Positions 10,761 to 25,459 of a stretch of DNA of 64,000 nt are shown here, one piece after another (position 1 is the stretch's first letter; each line of letters begins with the position of its first letter). The notes beneath the pieces were generated by a model. That model was given only the letters and a program-made list of their open reading frames with translations, was not told the origin of the DNA and made no database searches. The DNA is from Petrosia ficiformis (taxonomy: Eukaryota > Porifera > Demospongiae > Haplosclerida > Petrosiidae). Position numbers and translations under genes: made by a program. The DNA is taken from positions 63,051,537 to 63,115,536 of the forward strand of contig OX345636.1 of NCBI GenBank assembly GCA_947044365.1, given 5' to 3'.

Positions 10761-13180
10761 ATGAAAAATGCAATAACACCTCACATTTACTATTTTTATT
10801 TGGAGGACTGTAATCCTATCTCTCCTCATCATTATTCATGTCTTCACGATTGCAGGAGTCCTTAATCCATCTGTGCATATTATATTATATATTTATCAGT
10901 ATTTATTATAGTAATTATAACTGAAATATAAAATCAATGCTGAAACTCTCGCAAGTACGGTAGTAAAGATAAAACACAAATAAGTGATACATAAATATGG
11001 TTGTTATGTGGAAGTAGTATTTCATTGTTCCTGTGCTTTTTTCAGTTTTGATATATATATATCCCTACATACTCTTTCATCTCTTAAAATGTTTTTTATT
11101 ATTCTTGTTTTTATAATTATAGCTACATAACCATATATATTGTTATAATTATCAAGAATTATTACTCCAGCATACCAGTATTACATTTAAAGATCACTGT
11201 AGTTAACAATATTATTTTTGTATGCACTCAAGTAATCTGTACTTTTAAACTTATTAGTGATATGTGAGTGAAATATTGCATCCAAAGATATTTTTACAAC
11301 TATGTTTCCTCAGATGTTATATTAGTGGTTTAAAGGCGGACAGAACCTATGTGCAGATAATATCATGTAAACATCAAATATAGTTACCATGGTAGCATAA
11401 TTATTCCCTAATATCGATATTTCAATTATAAAAGCAATAATTTTGTACATGTGCTGACGGTAATCTATTGATCGGATTCATTTTTCAGGGCTTGAAAATA
11501 ATGTTATAATTATATTGTTTTTGTATATTACATCATGTTTAAACTATAGTTAGAAAGCTATTTGTGGAGGATAATTATAATTCTATACATGGCATGATGA
11601 ATATAATAGATAAATATTTCCTGATGTCAACATTTCCATTCAAATTAGTATAACTATGCTCTATGGAATATATGTATTCATGGACTGGGGTGGAAAACTC
11701 ATTTTTTCAGAATTCTGTTCTAGAATACGAGAGTGTTCTAAGGGTTAAAAAGTATGTGGTATCCAGTCCTCTTAACCAGTTGATTTCCCAATACTGGCAC
11801 TTTTAATATATGCCATTTTGAGTGGTAGGATACTGTACAATACCAAGTAGAGTCCATTATTTGCTGTGTTCTCTCTACTGCGAGAAGAATATAGATGAAT
11901 ATCAACATATTGTATGCACATGGTTGGAAGTTCTTTTTTTCTGGAGAATGCAAACCTTCTTTTGCCGCTGAAAATATCTGGTATATGAAACCTTCTAATC
12001 CAAGGTCTATATTAAAAGAATAATAAATTTGTATTTTTAATATTCTTGTATCAGTTTACCGTTACATGAGTTGTCTTCCGATTCTCATCATAATCTCTAT
12101 CAGACAATACTGAGTTTTATGTCATAATTTGAATTTGGTAATCAAAATCCTTTTCATGGTGAACCGATAACATCACTCTGGACAGAAGAATAGCAATCAG
12201 GGCTTTCAACAATATTCATTTCATCCGGTCACCTGTAGCAGACTGGTCGACAGGCACATTGACTGGACTTAGTACCATCAAAATAGCAGAAATTTTTCCA
12301 TTAGAGGAGAGAAGAAATGACTGCTATATATTCATTCAAGATTAGAATAGTTGATATACCTCCTGGACTCTCTGCTAGCAACATTTCAACCAATAGTTAA
12401 TTAATAATAACCCATCAAGTTAACTATACTTTAGGTGATACGGTAGTATAGAAGGTACTGTATAAGTAAAATTCTATTAACACAAGCGCCAGAGACTTGA
12501 GGCGTACTGTATTATCAGTATGATCAATCTGATTTCATATCCAGCTTAAAGAGCTTGTTATTATTATCTTGTGTATAATATCATTTCTATCATTGTTAGA
12601 GATCAGATGATTATACAGCTATTTTTCTGAATATATAAAATTTCACACAAGCGGAAATTATTTATTTATATAAAGTCAGAAATTACATGTGAATTCTATC
12701 GCTCCCTAATCACTGAAGGTATCATCCAAACATGTTGTAAACCATATTATACAACAAGTCTAAACTTCGAGAAGTTTACAGATCAGCATCCAATAAATGT
12801 TAGTTTAACAAAATCAACACATACAACGCAATGTATAATTCTTCATAGTGGCTGCTAATTCATATATCAGGTACGATCAAGTAAGGATATCACTCCATGT
12901 GAAGCAAAAAGAGATATAATTGGTTTCCAGACATACCTAGGTAAACAACTAATTTAATATCAAAGGTAGTTAAGAACTTGTTTTTCTATTATAGTTATTT
13001 GATGGACAGAGTAAATTTGTTTGTGCAGAACTTTATATAGAAAGATCTAAGCTTAATGTCTGCATAATTATGCCTGATGATGAAATAAATGATTAGCATG
13101 TTATGTTTGCTATCCATAAAGTAGAATAGAGAAATTATCTGTTGAAGAGATTAGTAAAACAGGATATATAGAGAAAGAAG
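10761..13180. other. Intergenic AT-rich stretch, no gene seen
   Basis: Only short ORFs without domains. A sequence resembling a piggyBac end, TTCTAAGGGTTAA, lies near 11734-11746 without a recognisable partner. Confidence 0.4.
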
Positions 13181-13537
13181 TATCCCTATGACTGCTTTGT
13201 GGTGTCCAGCATTCAGTAATCATGGCTGACTTTATCATGCCTGAAACACAACAGCCTACTATTGTTATTATTTCGATTATCTACTCTCCTTACATTTTAA
13301 GGACCTTCTAGAACTTTAGAAATATATTTCAGGAAGAATAGCCAGCTATTAGTTCCAGTTTCTACATAAGCTAGTAAAGCCACAGCTTTCTTTCTGCTGC
13401 TCTGTACTAGTCTGTAAAGCTTGAGCGCGCGTTCTATTATGCCCCCCTGGAATGACTTCCTTAACCACGCATACTCGCGTCAGTTACACAAGAATAATAA
13501 CATACATAGCACCCATGGGAAAGCAATCATAGGGATA
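13181..13537. mobile_element. MITE family M1, copy 1 (357 bp)
   Basis: Begins TATCCCTATGACTGCTTT and ends AAAGCAATCATAGGGATA, near-perfect 18-bp terminal inverted repeats. The interior is about 80 percent alike by eye to the copy at 20283-20645 and in the same orientation. No ORF of note. The short GC-rich piece near 13420-13450 is part of the element. Confidence 0.75.
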
Positions 13538-14272
13538 TCCCTACGGGCCATAAAAATTAATATTAAAAGTTGCATACACCCCAATGAAATAAGGAATATT
13601 TTTGATTTCTTAAATTTTCCCAGCTCCTTCTTATGGTGTTAACCTGGGAATATTACTGTTTTTTGAGTTAGACCACTGCAGCAACCCTTCAATTATAATG
13701 ATCATAATTATCGTTTATCTGTAGCTAGCTACCATGCATTATGCATTTATGTATATTTCTTATTATAATAATAATTATTATAATAATTATGGTTATTTTG
13801 AATTTATAATAATTTGTTAATCAGTACAATTAGCATAGCATAAATTATATGAACCAACAGAAATGATGTTATGTGTAGGTGAAAAGAAACTATACAACAA
13901 GTGGATGAGGTTATACTGTAGATAATATAATTTATCAGTAGTTTTCCTTTTGTTTCTCACATTGTGTATAATTTTGTGAACTTATACTGGGTTTTTAGAC
14001 TATATAGACAACTACATATGTACAATAGTTATTGAGCCCAAAAGATACCATTATTTAACTCAGTCATACTGAAGTTACTGCGAGTTAAGATTGACACTAC
14101 TCACACTTTTTTGTAGTCCTAAATGTATACATCCTAATAACATGTATATTTAAATTTAGAGCAATGTCATAAATTGAAGTTATTCAAAAACAATTTTCCA
14201 ACACAGAAGAAAATTATGCATCAAAATGGGGAAGAATAATTATTACTTTGTTCCAAAATTAGCTTTGAGTTC
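13538..14272. other. Downstream flank of gene A, nothing seen
   Basis: AT-rich, no ORF with domain features. Presumably the 3' untranslated region and flank of gene A. Confidence 0.4.
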
Positions 14273-14463
14273 CTAGTTTAACGCTTCAACAAGAAAATGT
14301 AGGCTAATTAATATTAATATTAAGAAAAAAATGCTACCTAACAGAAAAATAAAAAGAGTAATTGTCACAATTGACACTGTGTTATTACTACTAGGTTTAC
14401 TAGTAGTGGAAGAGAAAGACGGCGTGATTTCAGGAGAGCTTTCAATGTTTCTTTCTCTGATTC
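14273..14463 (-). CDS. Gene A last exon: Ser/Thr-rich stalk and C-terminal transmembrane helix
   Basis: After TACATACAG the exon (191 nt) reads GIRERNIESSPEITPSFSS, a Ser/Thr/Asn-rich stretch, then about 24 almost purely hydrophobic residues (I/L/F/V with one Gly) and a short tail LHFLVEALN ending at TAG (14273-14275). One helix at the extreme C-terminus fits a tail-anchored or single-pass protein with the signalling domains on one side. If tail-anchored, the Death domain faces the cytosol. Confidence 0.7.
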
Positions 14464-17400
14464 CTGTATGTACAAAATAAATAATAATTATTGTGAAACT
14501 AATTTCATTAGTCACTTGCCTGATTGTCCCACAGCAACAAATGGAGCATCATTTCCCTCAACCTCTGCTACATGAATAATTAAAATAATAGTGAAATAGC
14601 AGAAAAATACAAACCAACCATATAATTGAAATGATAATTATTATGAAAATGCATCCAATGTAATACTAATAATGGTATGTTTCAGGATAAGGGTTGACCA
14701 ATACATGGTGCAAAGAGTATTTTGGTGACTGTGTTCAATATTATTACTACTATTGAGCAATATTGATTCACTGATTTACCTTCTTGCTTCTTTGACAGTG
14801 TGTCTTTTTGACCATGTTTTGAAGTAGATTCCACTAAATGAAGAAAATTAACAGTTCATTATTTATGTAATTAATTATGCAAATGTTTTGGTATATTACA
14901 AAGAGGTTAAAATTTTATTTTTTTATTCAGAAAAGGAAAATGCAGTTTTCACAAAAAAATTGTCGAATCAGTGAAACAATGAATATGTGTATAATGTACA
15001 TATAATTCATTACAATTTGTAATAATTGAATATTACAATAAAGTACGAAGAAGTACCAATATGTGATTTTAGTTGCGTAGAGTTGCTTACTTTGGGATTT
15101 GTTGAACACGTGTTGGCGTTTTAAGCAGTCCTGAACTATACCAGCTGTAGTCATTAAGTCCATTGATACCAATGTTTTAAGTATTTTCTGCCATGTCACT
15201 GGTGAATGTTGTGACTCAATCCAAGATATCACAACTCGTTCCAGTCGGCCTCTATCATCCAAGTTGATATCATGTCTTAAGGATTCACGTTTATCGAAAG
15301 TAACTTGCAATTCACTTGCAAATTCATCCCATCTGGCAGAATGGCACTTGATAAAATACAAAACACTGGAATTGTCTGGAAACTTCTTAAGGATTGGAGT
15401 GTCATCTAAAAACAAATTATGATAATTATAATAAAATCATAACAAAGCAATCGTTAACTGTTGTGAAATCACATCAAATTTAGGATAAAAGAATAGTGTT
15501 TATGAAGTATCATTACTGTTAACATGAGAAACTGACATATACAATAAATATTATAAATTCTAACTTACATATCATAAAATAACACTTTACTAGAGAAACA
15601 TTATAATGTTTACAGTCTAAAATTATTAAGCATTGAATATGTTATTGTATTCTCTTGAAAATGATAAATGACAAAAACCATCTATTAGTGGCACGTAAAA
15701 AATAATCCCTATTTGGATCTAGAACATGAATGAATAATTAAAATTTGAAACATTAAAAATCACAATATTCTGAATAATATTAGCAATAACAAAACTGGAT
15801 TGTTACCTGATAAAGGTTTGTCATTCACTGATGTTCCTATTGCTGTCTGTGGTGAATGATCTGTGAATTGACATAACAATCATTGTCATTATCTACAACC
15901 TCACACACATACACACTCACACACACACACACGTACACACACCTGTTTCACATGTTGTATCATCCGTAGGGTTAGTGGCTATAAGAAGGAAACAAAATTA
16001 AACTATGCTACCAACTGAAATGTGTGTGCAAATAATTATATGCTCACCTGATTCAGGAACCTCTCCATACCAGACCAAACAAGGCTGTGCTTTAGTATCT
16101 TCCACTATCTCATTAGTTTCACAGCACCGAAGCAGAGTAGGTCGATCCTGTGCAACTACAGCTATATGATCACGTGGCTCATGAGGACAAGGACAGAAGA
16201 AACCTGGCTCAGGTTTGACATTCCCTTTTACAGCAGCCTCTACCGATTTATGGATGGCACACCTCACTTTTTCTATGTCATCAGGAATTTCGCTAAGTAA
16301 CTGGATGTAATATGGAGTTTCCATGATGGCAAATTTTCCTATCCTCTGGAGTGGTTGAATAATCATAAAGTTCGAATAATTTAATGCATTTCGATTACGA
16401 ATTATTGACCATTTGTGGGAAAGGAGATGGACAATTATGGAACAGAAAAGCCCCATTGGTAAACCTTTTTTGAAGTAAAAAAGCATTGGTGGAATAGTGG
16501 ATTCAGGAAAGGGATTGATATCTGTAGTATCACATACTGGTAGTAGTGCGGGAATGAAAAATTGATCTTCATTGTTTTCAACCTTTACTGCAATAAGGAG
16601 ATGCTGAAAAATGGTTAGCAATTTCTCCACAAATTGAGGGAAGCTTTTCAATATGTTTGAACACGTCTCCATCGTTTGGATGAAATCCATGGTGGCAATA
16701 CCTTCCATAGCTAACAGCTTAATATCTAAATTGGGGTACTTGTTTACGTTGCGTGCGTTACAAATAGTAACCATCAACTCATTGATAATATCAATGAGAC
16801 AGTGAAGGTTGGCGAATACTACATCATCAGCTCCAGAATCAGGATAGTACAGCATGGAATTGAGGATATGAAAAAACTTGATAGCACTGACTACTTCTTC
16901 ATCACTCATACCAAGCTTATGACCAAAAACCTTGCATAGTGACATATTAAGGACACCACAGCGATTCAAAGCTGCTTTTTGGATGAGAGTTTGAAAGCAG
17001 TGCCACTTTAGAGGTACTTTGACAATGTATGCTTGCTCTCGAAGCTTAAGTGCTATTTCTTCTACAACTGGATCATCGAAATTACCTTGCTTTGCTTTTC
17101 TGCCATCAACTTCATGCAAGATTTTGAATTGAGCTTTGTTTTGGTAACAGATTTTTCCTTCCACTGATTTCAAGATATTTGTGAGCTTCTCTTCTTTGTC
17201 TTCGATACTTTCTGTGTTTCCATCATACTCATCTCGATGTGTAGCTATGGCCATAATGCTTAGACTATCAGGAGGCGTGATATATTTGGAGAGAATGCGA
17301 TCATTTTCGATGATTGCTTTCTGTTGCTGTGAACTGGAATTGACCATTACCAGGAGCTGCTTCAGCATTTCCTCCACTTTAGGCGAATGCTCACTAACTT

Positions 17401-20400
17401 TGATTTGTCCAGTCTCCAAACACATTTCTGTTGAAGCTGGGCCAGAGAGATCTTCTGCTAGATTAATCACTAACATGAGGGCTGATGCACATGGTAGAAA
17501 AGCTGGAAGTAATTTCTGAAATTGAATTTGCCCTCCACAATCTGTAAAATACAGCCAGCGCTCATGAAGACTCAACTCTTGAGCTTTGATACCTTTACTA
17601 CACCTGTGATATAGCTCTTGTATAAGAGAAACAGCTTTTTCCACATCCTCGGTCTGACCAGGGGTCACTGGGAATTCACTACTAACATCGATATCCTTTT
17701 GCGATATTACTTCATCATCTTCATTTAAACGTGCAGATGATACCGACGAGGGAATCTTTGGAGAAATGGTTGAAGGTGGTTCCTCTTTCAAGGCAATCAT
17801 TTGTAATTCCCCTAGAATTTTTTCTTCCATATCTTGATTGTTCACACAAGTCCAGCATTTTCCTGATTTGCCAAATCGGCCTATGGACAAAGTGCCAACA
17901 GCAATATCTGGTGCTTCAATACAGGGAGTGCTGAGTTCCTTATATGGAAGTGATAAAATGAGGGATTTGAGGGATGTTTTACCAGCACGTGCTGCTCCTT
18001 GTATGACAGCCTTGGTTATATGTGACTGGACAAACCCATCTTTCATAGCCTTAATAAGATGGTGCCGATCTAGATGAAAGATATATTAGTACTTTATATA
18101 TGCTAATAATTATAATATTGTTCATATTCTATTATTACAAGTTATAAATTCTACTAAACTTTAGCAATTGCTTTCCATTATTAGCTAACAGTACAGAACA
18201 ATATATTTAGCAATTACCCATCCATAGAGAAATGTGAGAATTGATTTTGTTACTGCTAATATATCATCATTCTAATTCACTAGTCTCAAGGAATATTAAT
18301 TATAAATTTAAGCAACTGAAAACTATCCACATGAAATAAATACATGACAATGCCCTCCATTCCATTTAAACATGTTTTCTTATACTTTTGCACTCATATT
18401 TCCCTCCCACCACCTCCTCCAATCCTGCCTTACCAACAAACAAAGAAATTATTCTTTTACTAGGAATATCAATGATGTATGATGTAAATATTCATATTGT
18501 AATTGCAATCCTGTATGAATGACTAACCTATATCTTTCAAAGGAATAGAGACTGGAGCAGTCTTAGATTGTTCAGTGTCATTGGATTGACCTAAAAACAT
18601 AAAAATCAGTTATAATATATTATTATAAGTGCAATGTAGTTGAAATGAATTGATAGCTTGTTGGTACCAATATTTAATTGAACAGTAGTTTCAGGGTTGT
18701 AGGATAATTTGATAGGTTAATACTATGATAGTGCTGACAATAGCTAGTGTAATTAATGACTTGAGATGATTGGACTACATAAAAACCACATTCATTGTAT
18801 ATCTATGCTTATTTGTCTAGTTGTGTAGTCATATCATGTTCAATTCATTTGAAGGAATAGTGAAGTTGATTATAAAGCAAGTCCTGTTTTTGTGTTCTTA
18901 ACTAATATTGATATTTGGATAACTCTTTACTGAAGTCATCATGATTACAATCATTGTCTACTTCAACATTAATTGAAAATAAACACTAGAAAGTAATTAA
19001 TTTCTTGTATTCAATAATAAACTATTTCTTGTAATGTAGAACTAAGTGTCTGTAATAGGCCTCATTGTGTAAATATTTGAATACCATCAACTATATACTA
19101 TCACTATATGAATTAATTGAAGCACTACAATGCATATTTATGGTTTGTAACTAGTAGGCTAGTTCAAATCCATGATCACTAATATTTAGTCGGACCATTT
19201 ACAGACAATAATTGTAATTAATTATAATTATGCGATAATAGTTTTTCAGAAATTCAAATGCAAAAAAAGTCACAGCAATACAAATAACATATATAACCCT
19301 TAGAGGACAGAGCTTGTTTTCAAAATTCTTCCCATTTCCAACACTGGCGACTCTATTGCATATATTTTGGCCACCGTTCACTTTCTCTACCCCAAACTTG
19401 GCTCCTTTTCCGACATGGAGTACTACTTCCACCAACTTGCTTACCGGGACTTGAAAGTCCCCAAGCGCTTCATAGGATTAAATCAAATGCAGTGCTCTCT
19501 CTCTTTTGATTGGAACTGTGGCAAACAAAATGACCCCACTGCATGTCGGTACCAGCTAAACCCACGATTTCAGGTTTTACACCAAGGGAAATGTCTCAGG
19601 AACTCACCAGAGCGCGTGGGCGGGGTCACTGAAATCACAATTTGCGTGGGCATTGAGGAAGCTGTGCCCCCTTTGAACCCCCATCAACGGGGGACACCTG
19701 CTTTTAAAATCCCCCCATAGTTGTTATTTAGGCCAATGGGCAGCCGAAAAACCATCAACTTTTTTAGCCATATTCATGGGCTTGTGCCTGACACCAATTA
19801 CAAGCATTTGGAGAGCTTCATATTGCTAGGAACACACTCTGAACCATGTAGGGGTGAAATGTCACATATATGTGACATCAGTCTTCTAAGGGTTAATATA
19901 TGTGTGGTAACATCATTATTAGTATATAAAATCAAAATAAAGAAGTGAGGTTTGCACTGAATATCATCTATCATTATTCATGTAACCATAAACACATAAA
20001 CACCAACAAACAGTTTACCTTCTCAGGAAGGTAAAATAGTATATAGCTTTGAATTGCAAGTACAAAGTAGGCAATTACAATTAGGAATGCTAAAATGGGT
20101 GTAACCATATACTGGATATGTCATGACAATAGTGAGATTAAACTACACTGTCATGTTCCTGGTTCACATCAAAGCAAAGTAATTTTTTGGTGTCATCTCT
20201 GTAAGTAAAATCAGTACACATAATATATTAAATTACAAATACTTTATTCTAATATTAACAAGTGTATAATACAGAAAAAAAGTATCCCTATGATTGCTTT
20301 ATGGTGTCCAGCATTCAGTAATCATGGCTGACTTTATCATGCCTGAAACACAACAGCCTATTATAGTTATTATTTTGATTATCTACTCTCTTTACCTTTT

Positions 20401-23400
20401 AAAGATCTTGTAGAACTTTAGGAATATATTTCAGGTAGAATAGTTAGCTAGTAGTTCCAGTTTCTAATTCCCTACAAGCAGCTTTCTTTCTGCTGAGTTC
20501 GTGCGCGAAATCTATTACGCGCCACGCCCATTAATTGATCGAGCCCCCAGGATTGACGCAATTTTCGTATCTACGCATACTCACAAAGTGAATACAATAT
20601 ATATATATATATAGTTTGAACCCGTTGTAAAGCAATCATAGGGTATCACGCTAATCATCAAAATATTGTTCATAAGAGAGAAAGCACAAATAAATGAACA
20701 AATATTTGATCCATACATTCTAGGGCAATGCTAACTAGACAACTACCACACACATAAGACACAGTCACACAACCTACTTATAATTGAATTTGAAAAAAAA
20801 GAATATAATGAGATAATTCACACATACAGTGATCCAGCTTAATATTAACATGTGTGATATGACATTAACAGGCAAATGATCACACCCACTATAAATAATT
20901 GCTTTGGTACATATATTTTGTAGACCTTTCTAAATCATGACTATACAGAATACATGATTATGAAATAACTATTCCAAATAGGAAATATTATACCTTGTAC
21001 TACTGAGGAAATATTTTCTGAAGGCTTGACTTTTATATCTTCTTCTTGTCTGGACTAAAAGAAATATCACATTATAATAGTTATTAATAAAATAATAATT
21101 CTTTTTTATTATTACTAGTATGAGTATTATTATTATAGTTACATATAATATTACAAGTTTAAAGTTGGATTGTCTGGTGAAAGCTATAATTAATTTTTAC
21201 AAAGAAGCTGATAATATTCATTTTCAAAGTAGGGAAGATATAATTAAATTATGTCTCAGTTACTAATAAGAAATAGCTTCTACTAAATAGTTCTCTTGAA
21301 ATGTAAAATTATAATAATAAATATTTTCCATAAAAAGTCTTTTCAAAAATAAAATATAATTATACTGATAATGGAAGATATCATAATAATAATTATTATG
21401 AATATACTTTTACATTCTACAACTGGAGTTAGTGTAATACACAACATTTCAAACCTTAATTAATGATTTCAAAGCTAATATAATATATAAACCACAATAC
21501 CTATCAATAAATGATGTTGTAACTAGTGATAAACAATGGGACTATGAGCCTAACTAGTTTAATACATTCAAATTCAATATATTAACTGATAATGTGGATG
21601 TAAAGAACAAGTCATTGTTCAATTATAATATTAAAATAACATACCATAGCTGTCTGTAAAATATCAACACAAGTTTGACTATTTCCCCTCTTTGCTTCAT
21701 CAATAGGAGTACGTCCAAACTGTAAAACAATAATATTTAGTAAAGGAGTGTTTGACATGTCTATTTTTAAACACTATAATAATTATTATAATTATGATAA
21801 TACTAGAAGTGGAAGTAACAAAAACTTGATTCATGATTCTGGTTCAACTGATACAAATAATAATTGGAATTCATAGGAAGATATTTCAAAATTATTAGGA
21901 ATAAAGTTGTGAACAAGTGGTACAAGTTTGAAACATGTTTTCAAGTAGGGGTTTTAACATAAACCCAATATGAATTGTGTCAGTATTGTAAGAAATATAA
22001 TCAGTTGTAATCCTCTCTATATATCAAGTGATGAGGTAGGTATTTGTTATTATCATTCACCATATTAACCCTTAGCGCACGGTGATCATTTTTTAATAAT
22101 TTTAAATTAAACGTAATCAATTATTCACGTGACCGTGGTTAAAAACGAATGATTTAGAAATGTTTGTTTGGCTATGTTTGGGCCATTTTAAGCCTTTTTG
22201 TTATGGTCCTTGAGCCTCAAAGGTGATCCTGAAGGAGCACAAGGACGATCTAGTAGATTATTAACCTGTTTTTCTGACTTTCTGCTGGGATTCCATCGTA
22301 TCACGGTAAGTTATTTTGATAAAGTAGTATTATAATTATGATTATATTTATGTAAATATACTTGTATATGCCCTTTGAGTTTGTAAATGTTTTTTTTTAA
22401 ATGCAATACTGTACAATACTGCTTGAGTGATAATTATGTTGTATAAATAGAGAGGGTGATGTGGCAATAGGTCACAAATATGATATGACAAACAGTAAAT
22501 GGAATGACTTAAGTGTAGACATGTCCATTAGGATATTTTATAATTTCTTTGTGTATGGTACAGTTTAAAACAGGTATCGAGGCATAAAGGAGGTGTATCC
22601 GTACATGTAGTGCATACAAATGGAGTCAAGTGCCTTTTTCCCTCTTCAGCTCTGTCACTGCATACAGCACAATCTCTTCTCTTGGATTTCTTTTTTATTG
22701 CTTATTTTGTCTATGAATTACTATACTGCTAATATTCTATAATTATGTGTGCACTATCTACTCTTACCTTTGATTTCTTTCCAATTATAGATTGGTGAAC
22801 TTTGACTACTTCCTATACCCCTACCTCTTCTACCCCTACCTCCTCTTCCTCTACCTCCTCTTCCTCTACCTCTTCTTCCTCTGGTTGATAATGTACTACT
22901 ACTGGTGATTTCCTGTTCATTATCATCACTGCTGTTACTATCGCTACTACTATTGCTACTTGTACTGAGACCTTCCTCCTCCATGTCTTCTTCATCACAA
23001 TCAGACTCAGATTCAGTTTCAAATTCAGACCACCTATCTATTATTTCATTTGCATCCATTATTCTTGATTTGATTATTTGTATAGTTTGTATAATAGACC
23101 ACAAAGTTTGTACAATGAACCACACACAGTATACACAGCTGCAATTAAATTTTGCCACCTGTCACAAATATGTGACATTCGTGTTTAAATACGCGAAGGG
23201 TGTGTCACAATATTGTGACATTCGTGTTACGCGCATGATTACGTTTGTCACAAATATGTGACATTCGTGCGCTAAGGGTTAATTACACTAACAAATTGCT
23301 GAGTTAAAGTGTAATTTACATGAAAGGTGTCAAACTAATATTTGTAAGTAATATATTATATTATATTTCAGTTAGTTTACACATCATAACACATGATGTA

Positions 23401-25413
23401 CTTGTTATACTAATCAGAAACAAAATTGAACTATTTGGTCTCACTATAATTATAATTATCATAATGGACATAAATTAGGATATGATTATTATAAGTAAAG
23501 AAACAATTCATTAATTATAAGAATATTATCATTTGATTACTAACATGATTTTTGATATAAAGGTTTGCTCCATTTTCAATGAGAAGTTTTACTACATCTT
23601 CATGTCCATATAATGCAGCCTCATGTAAAGGTGTGATTCCATACTATGTAAAATAGATATAATATAATATGAATATGTAATCATGTTCAGTGTAACTATA
23701 ATAATTACACAAATATTATAAACCACATATTAAACTGGTAAAATGAAATACATAGCTTTTACATTTAGATATACTTCTGGTAAGCTAACATAGTTATGTA
23801 TGGAAATCATTAAAATTAAATAATATAGTAGATTTGTGTCTACCACTATAATGTAGTGTCTACTTGTGTGTAAACAGTATACAGTATTACATTGTGTATT
23901 AATACTTGTTTCAAAAGACATACATTGTCACAAATTACACAAAAACATTATCAAGTTATTCACAATGGATAAATAATATATTGTTGACTACATGAAGCAT
24001 TGAGCTATACAATATGATATACATGAAGTATCCATTCAACTGATCATTAATTGTATTTCTTTTAGAATATCTAAAATTGACTATTGCATACTAGTGGACT
24101 CTCCAAATAGGAATTTTTTCACCAAACAATTGTATCATGTTTTTCTAATTATCACCAATCCTTAGTGTGTGTGTGTGTGTGTAGGTGTGTATTTACGTGT
24201 TGGGTGGAATGCCGAAACTCGTAAATGAATCGGAATAATGCCTCCGATCCTGGACGATGGATCTGCTCTAAGAGTCTACTGACCCAGGTATTGCTTTCCT
24301 CAAATTCAACAACCAAGAATTTTATTGGCCAAAGTACTAAGCTAAAAAATATAAACAGGCATAATAGGTCTCTCCTCAGCTCTAGTGTTTTTATTTTCTA
24401 TTTCCATGTTATTATCCAACTTATCCCGATGGCCTGTGGTTATTATTATTATAACATAATTAGTGTTATTATACATATGATTTGAAACAAGATTGAAGGA
24501 ATTAAAGACATACACACATTACACATATGTCGGCATCTTCTGATTAGTATAGGCTTTCTAAATATTTAAATCCGGTCATCAGGGGAGCTCCACAATACGA
24601 TGATCACATTAAAAGGCTATTACTATTACAGATGCTGTTGTGTGTGTGTGTGTAAGTTTGTATCTGATTGATCTTTGTGGAAACTCGCCGACCATAGTCC
24701 AGTTCCCACAATAGAACAGGTAGATAGTGACCTTTCTTGTCAGTGTCACGAGACCTCAGTCTGTCCAGAGAGCTTACTGAACCCGAACTTGTCTTATATT
24801 TGAATTTCATATCAAACTCTACTAGTTACCAGCAATTCATTTGGGACTTAAAGTTTAATTATAATTGCTTTCCCTGAAAATTTATTACCTATTCTATTTT
24901 TGTTCAACTCATCCTGATATGTTTTGTTATTTTAGCATGCAGGCTTAGAGTCTATATGATTTTTTGATTATAGTAAAAGAATTAGCAATTAGCTAGTTAA
25001 CAAAAAGGAGTGTTATAAATATATAGTATTTAAACAATCTTAACTTTTAACATATTCACATATGTTTTGATGCTTTGGTGTTATTGGACTGCTGACAGGG
25101 ATAGTCTGGCCTTGTGAACCAGAAATGGGGGTTAAAGACATCTTGGTGGGATCCCAACCCTCCCCTCTCTATCTGTATCTGAAAATGCTTATAGAGTCCT
25201 GTTTACCAATGCACCAGTAAATACATGTAATAATAACTCACTTACAAAACTATGAAGTCAAACATTGGCCCATTCCTACTGGATTACAAAAGATCCTACT
25301 CCCTTGAAAACTTTACCTACCATACTTATGCACATGTGCTCTCCTGATTAACCTTAGGTGGGCGTTTCCAATTAATAATTAAAATTATTGCAAGGCTATT
25401 ACTATTACAGATG

Positions 25414-25459
<46 letters not shown>

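Larger units (their letters stand above)
22069..23278 (-). mobile_element. Internally deleted piggyBac-type transposon
   Basis: The element is bounded by TTAA on both sides (22065-22068 and 23279-23282) with perfect 13-bp terminal inverted repeats CCCTTAGCGCACG / CGTGCGCTAAGGG. Three copies of TGTCACAA.ATGTGACATTCGTG lie inside the right end, a likely transposase-binding array. The minus strand carries only the acidic N-terminus and the Cys-rich C-terminus of a transposase; the DDE-type catalytic region between them is gone. The copy is therefore non-autonomous. TTAA plus CCC-ends is diagnostic of the piggyBac superfamily. Confidence 0.85.

Noticed and set aside
11734..11746. TTCTAAGGGTTAA, a piggyBac-like end
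   Set aside because: No matching inverted end was found within about 1 kb on either side, so an element cannot be supported.
17181..18077. Plus-strand ORFs opposite the Roc exon
   Set aside because: Antisense shadows of the 674-codon minus-strand exon, which carries the GTPase motifs.
19367..19948. Plus-strand ORFs inside the short piggyBac-like element
   Set aside because: No family recognised and no splice or start support. Mentioned only as element interior.
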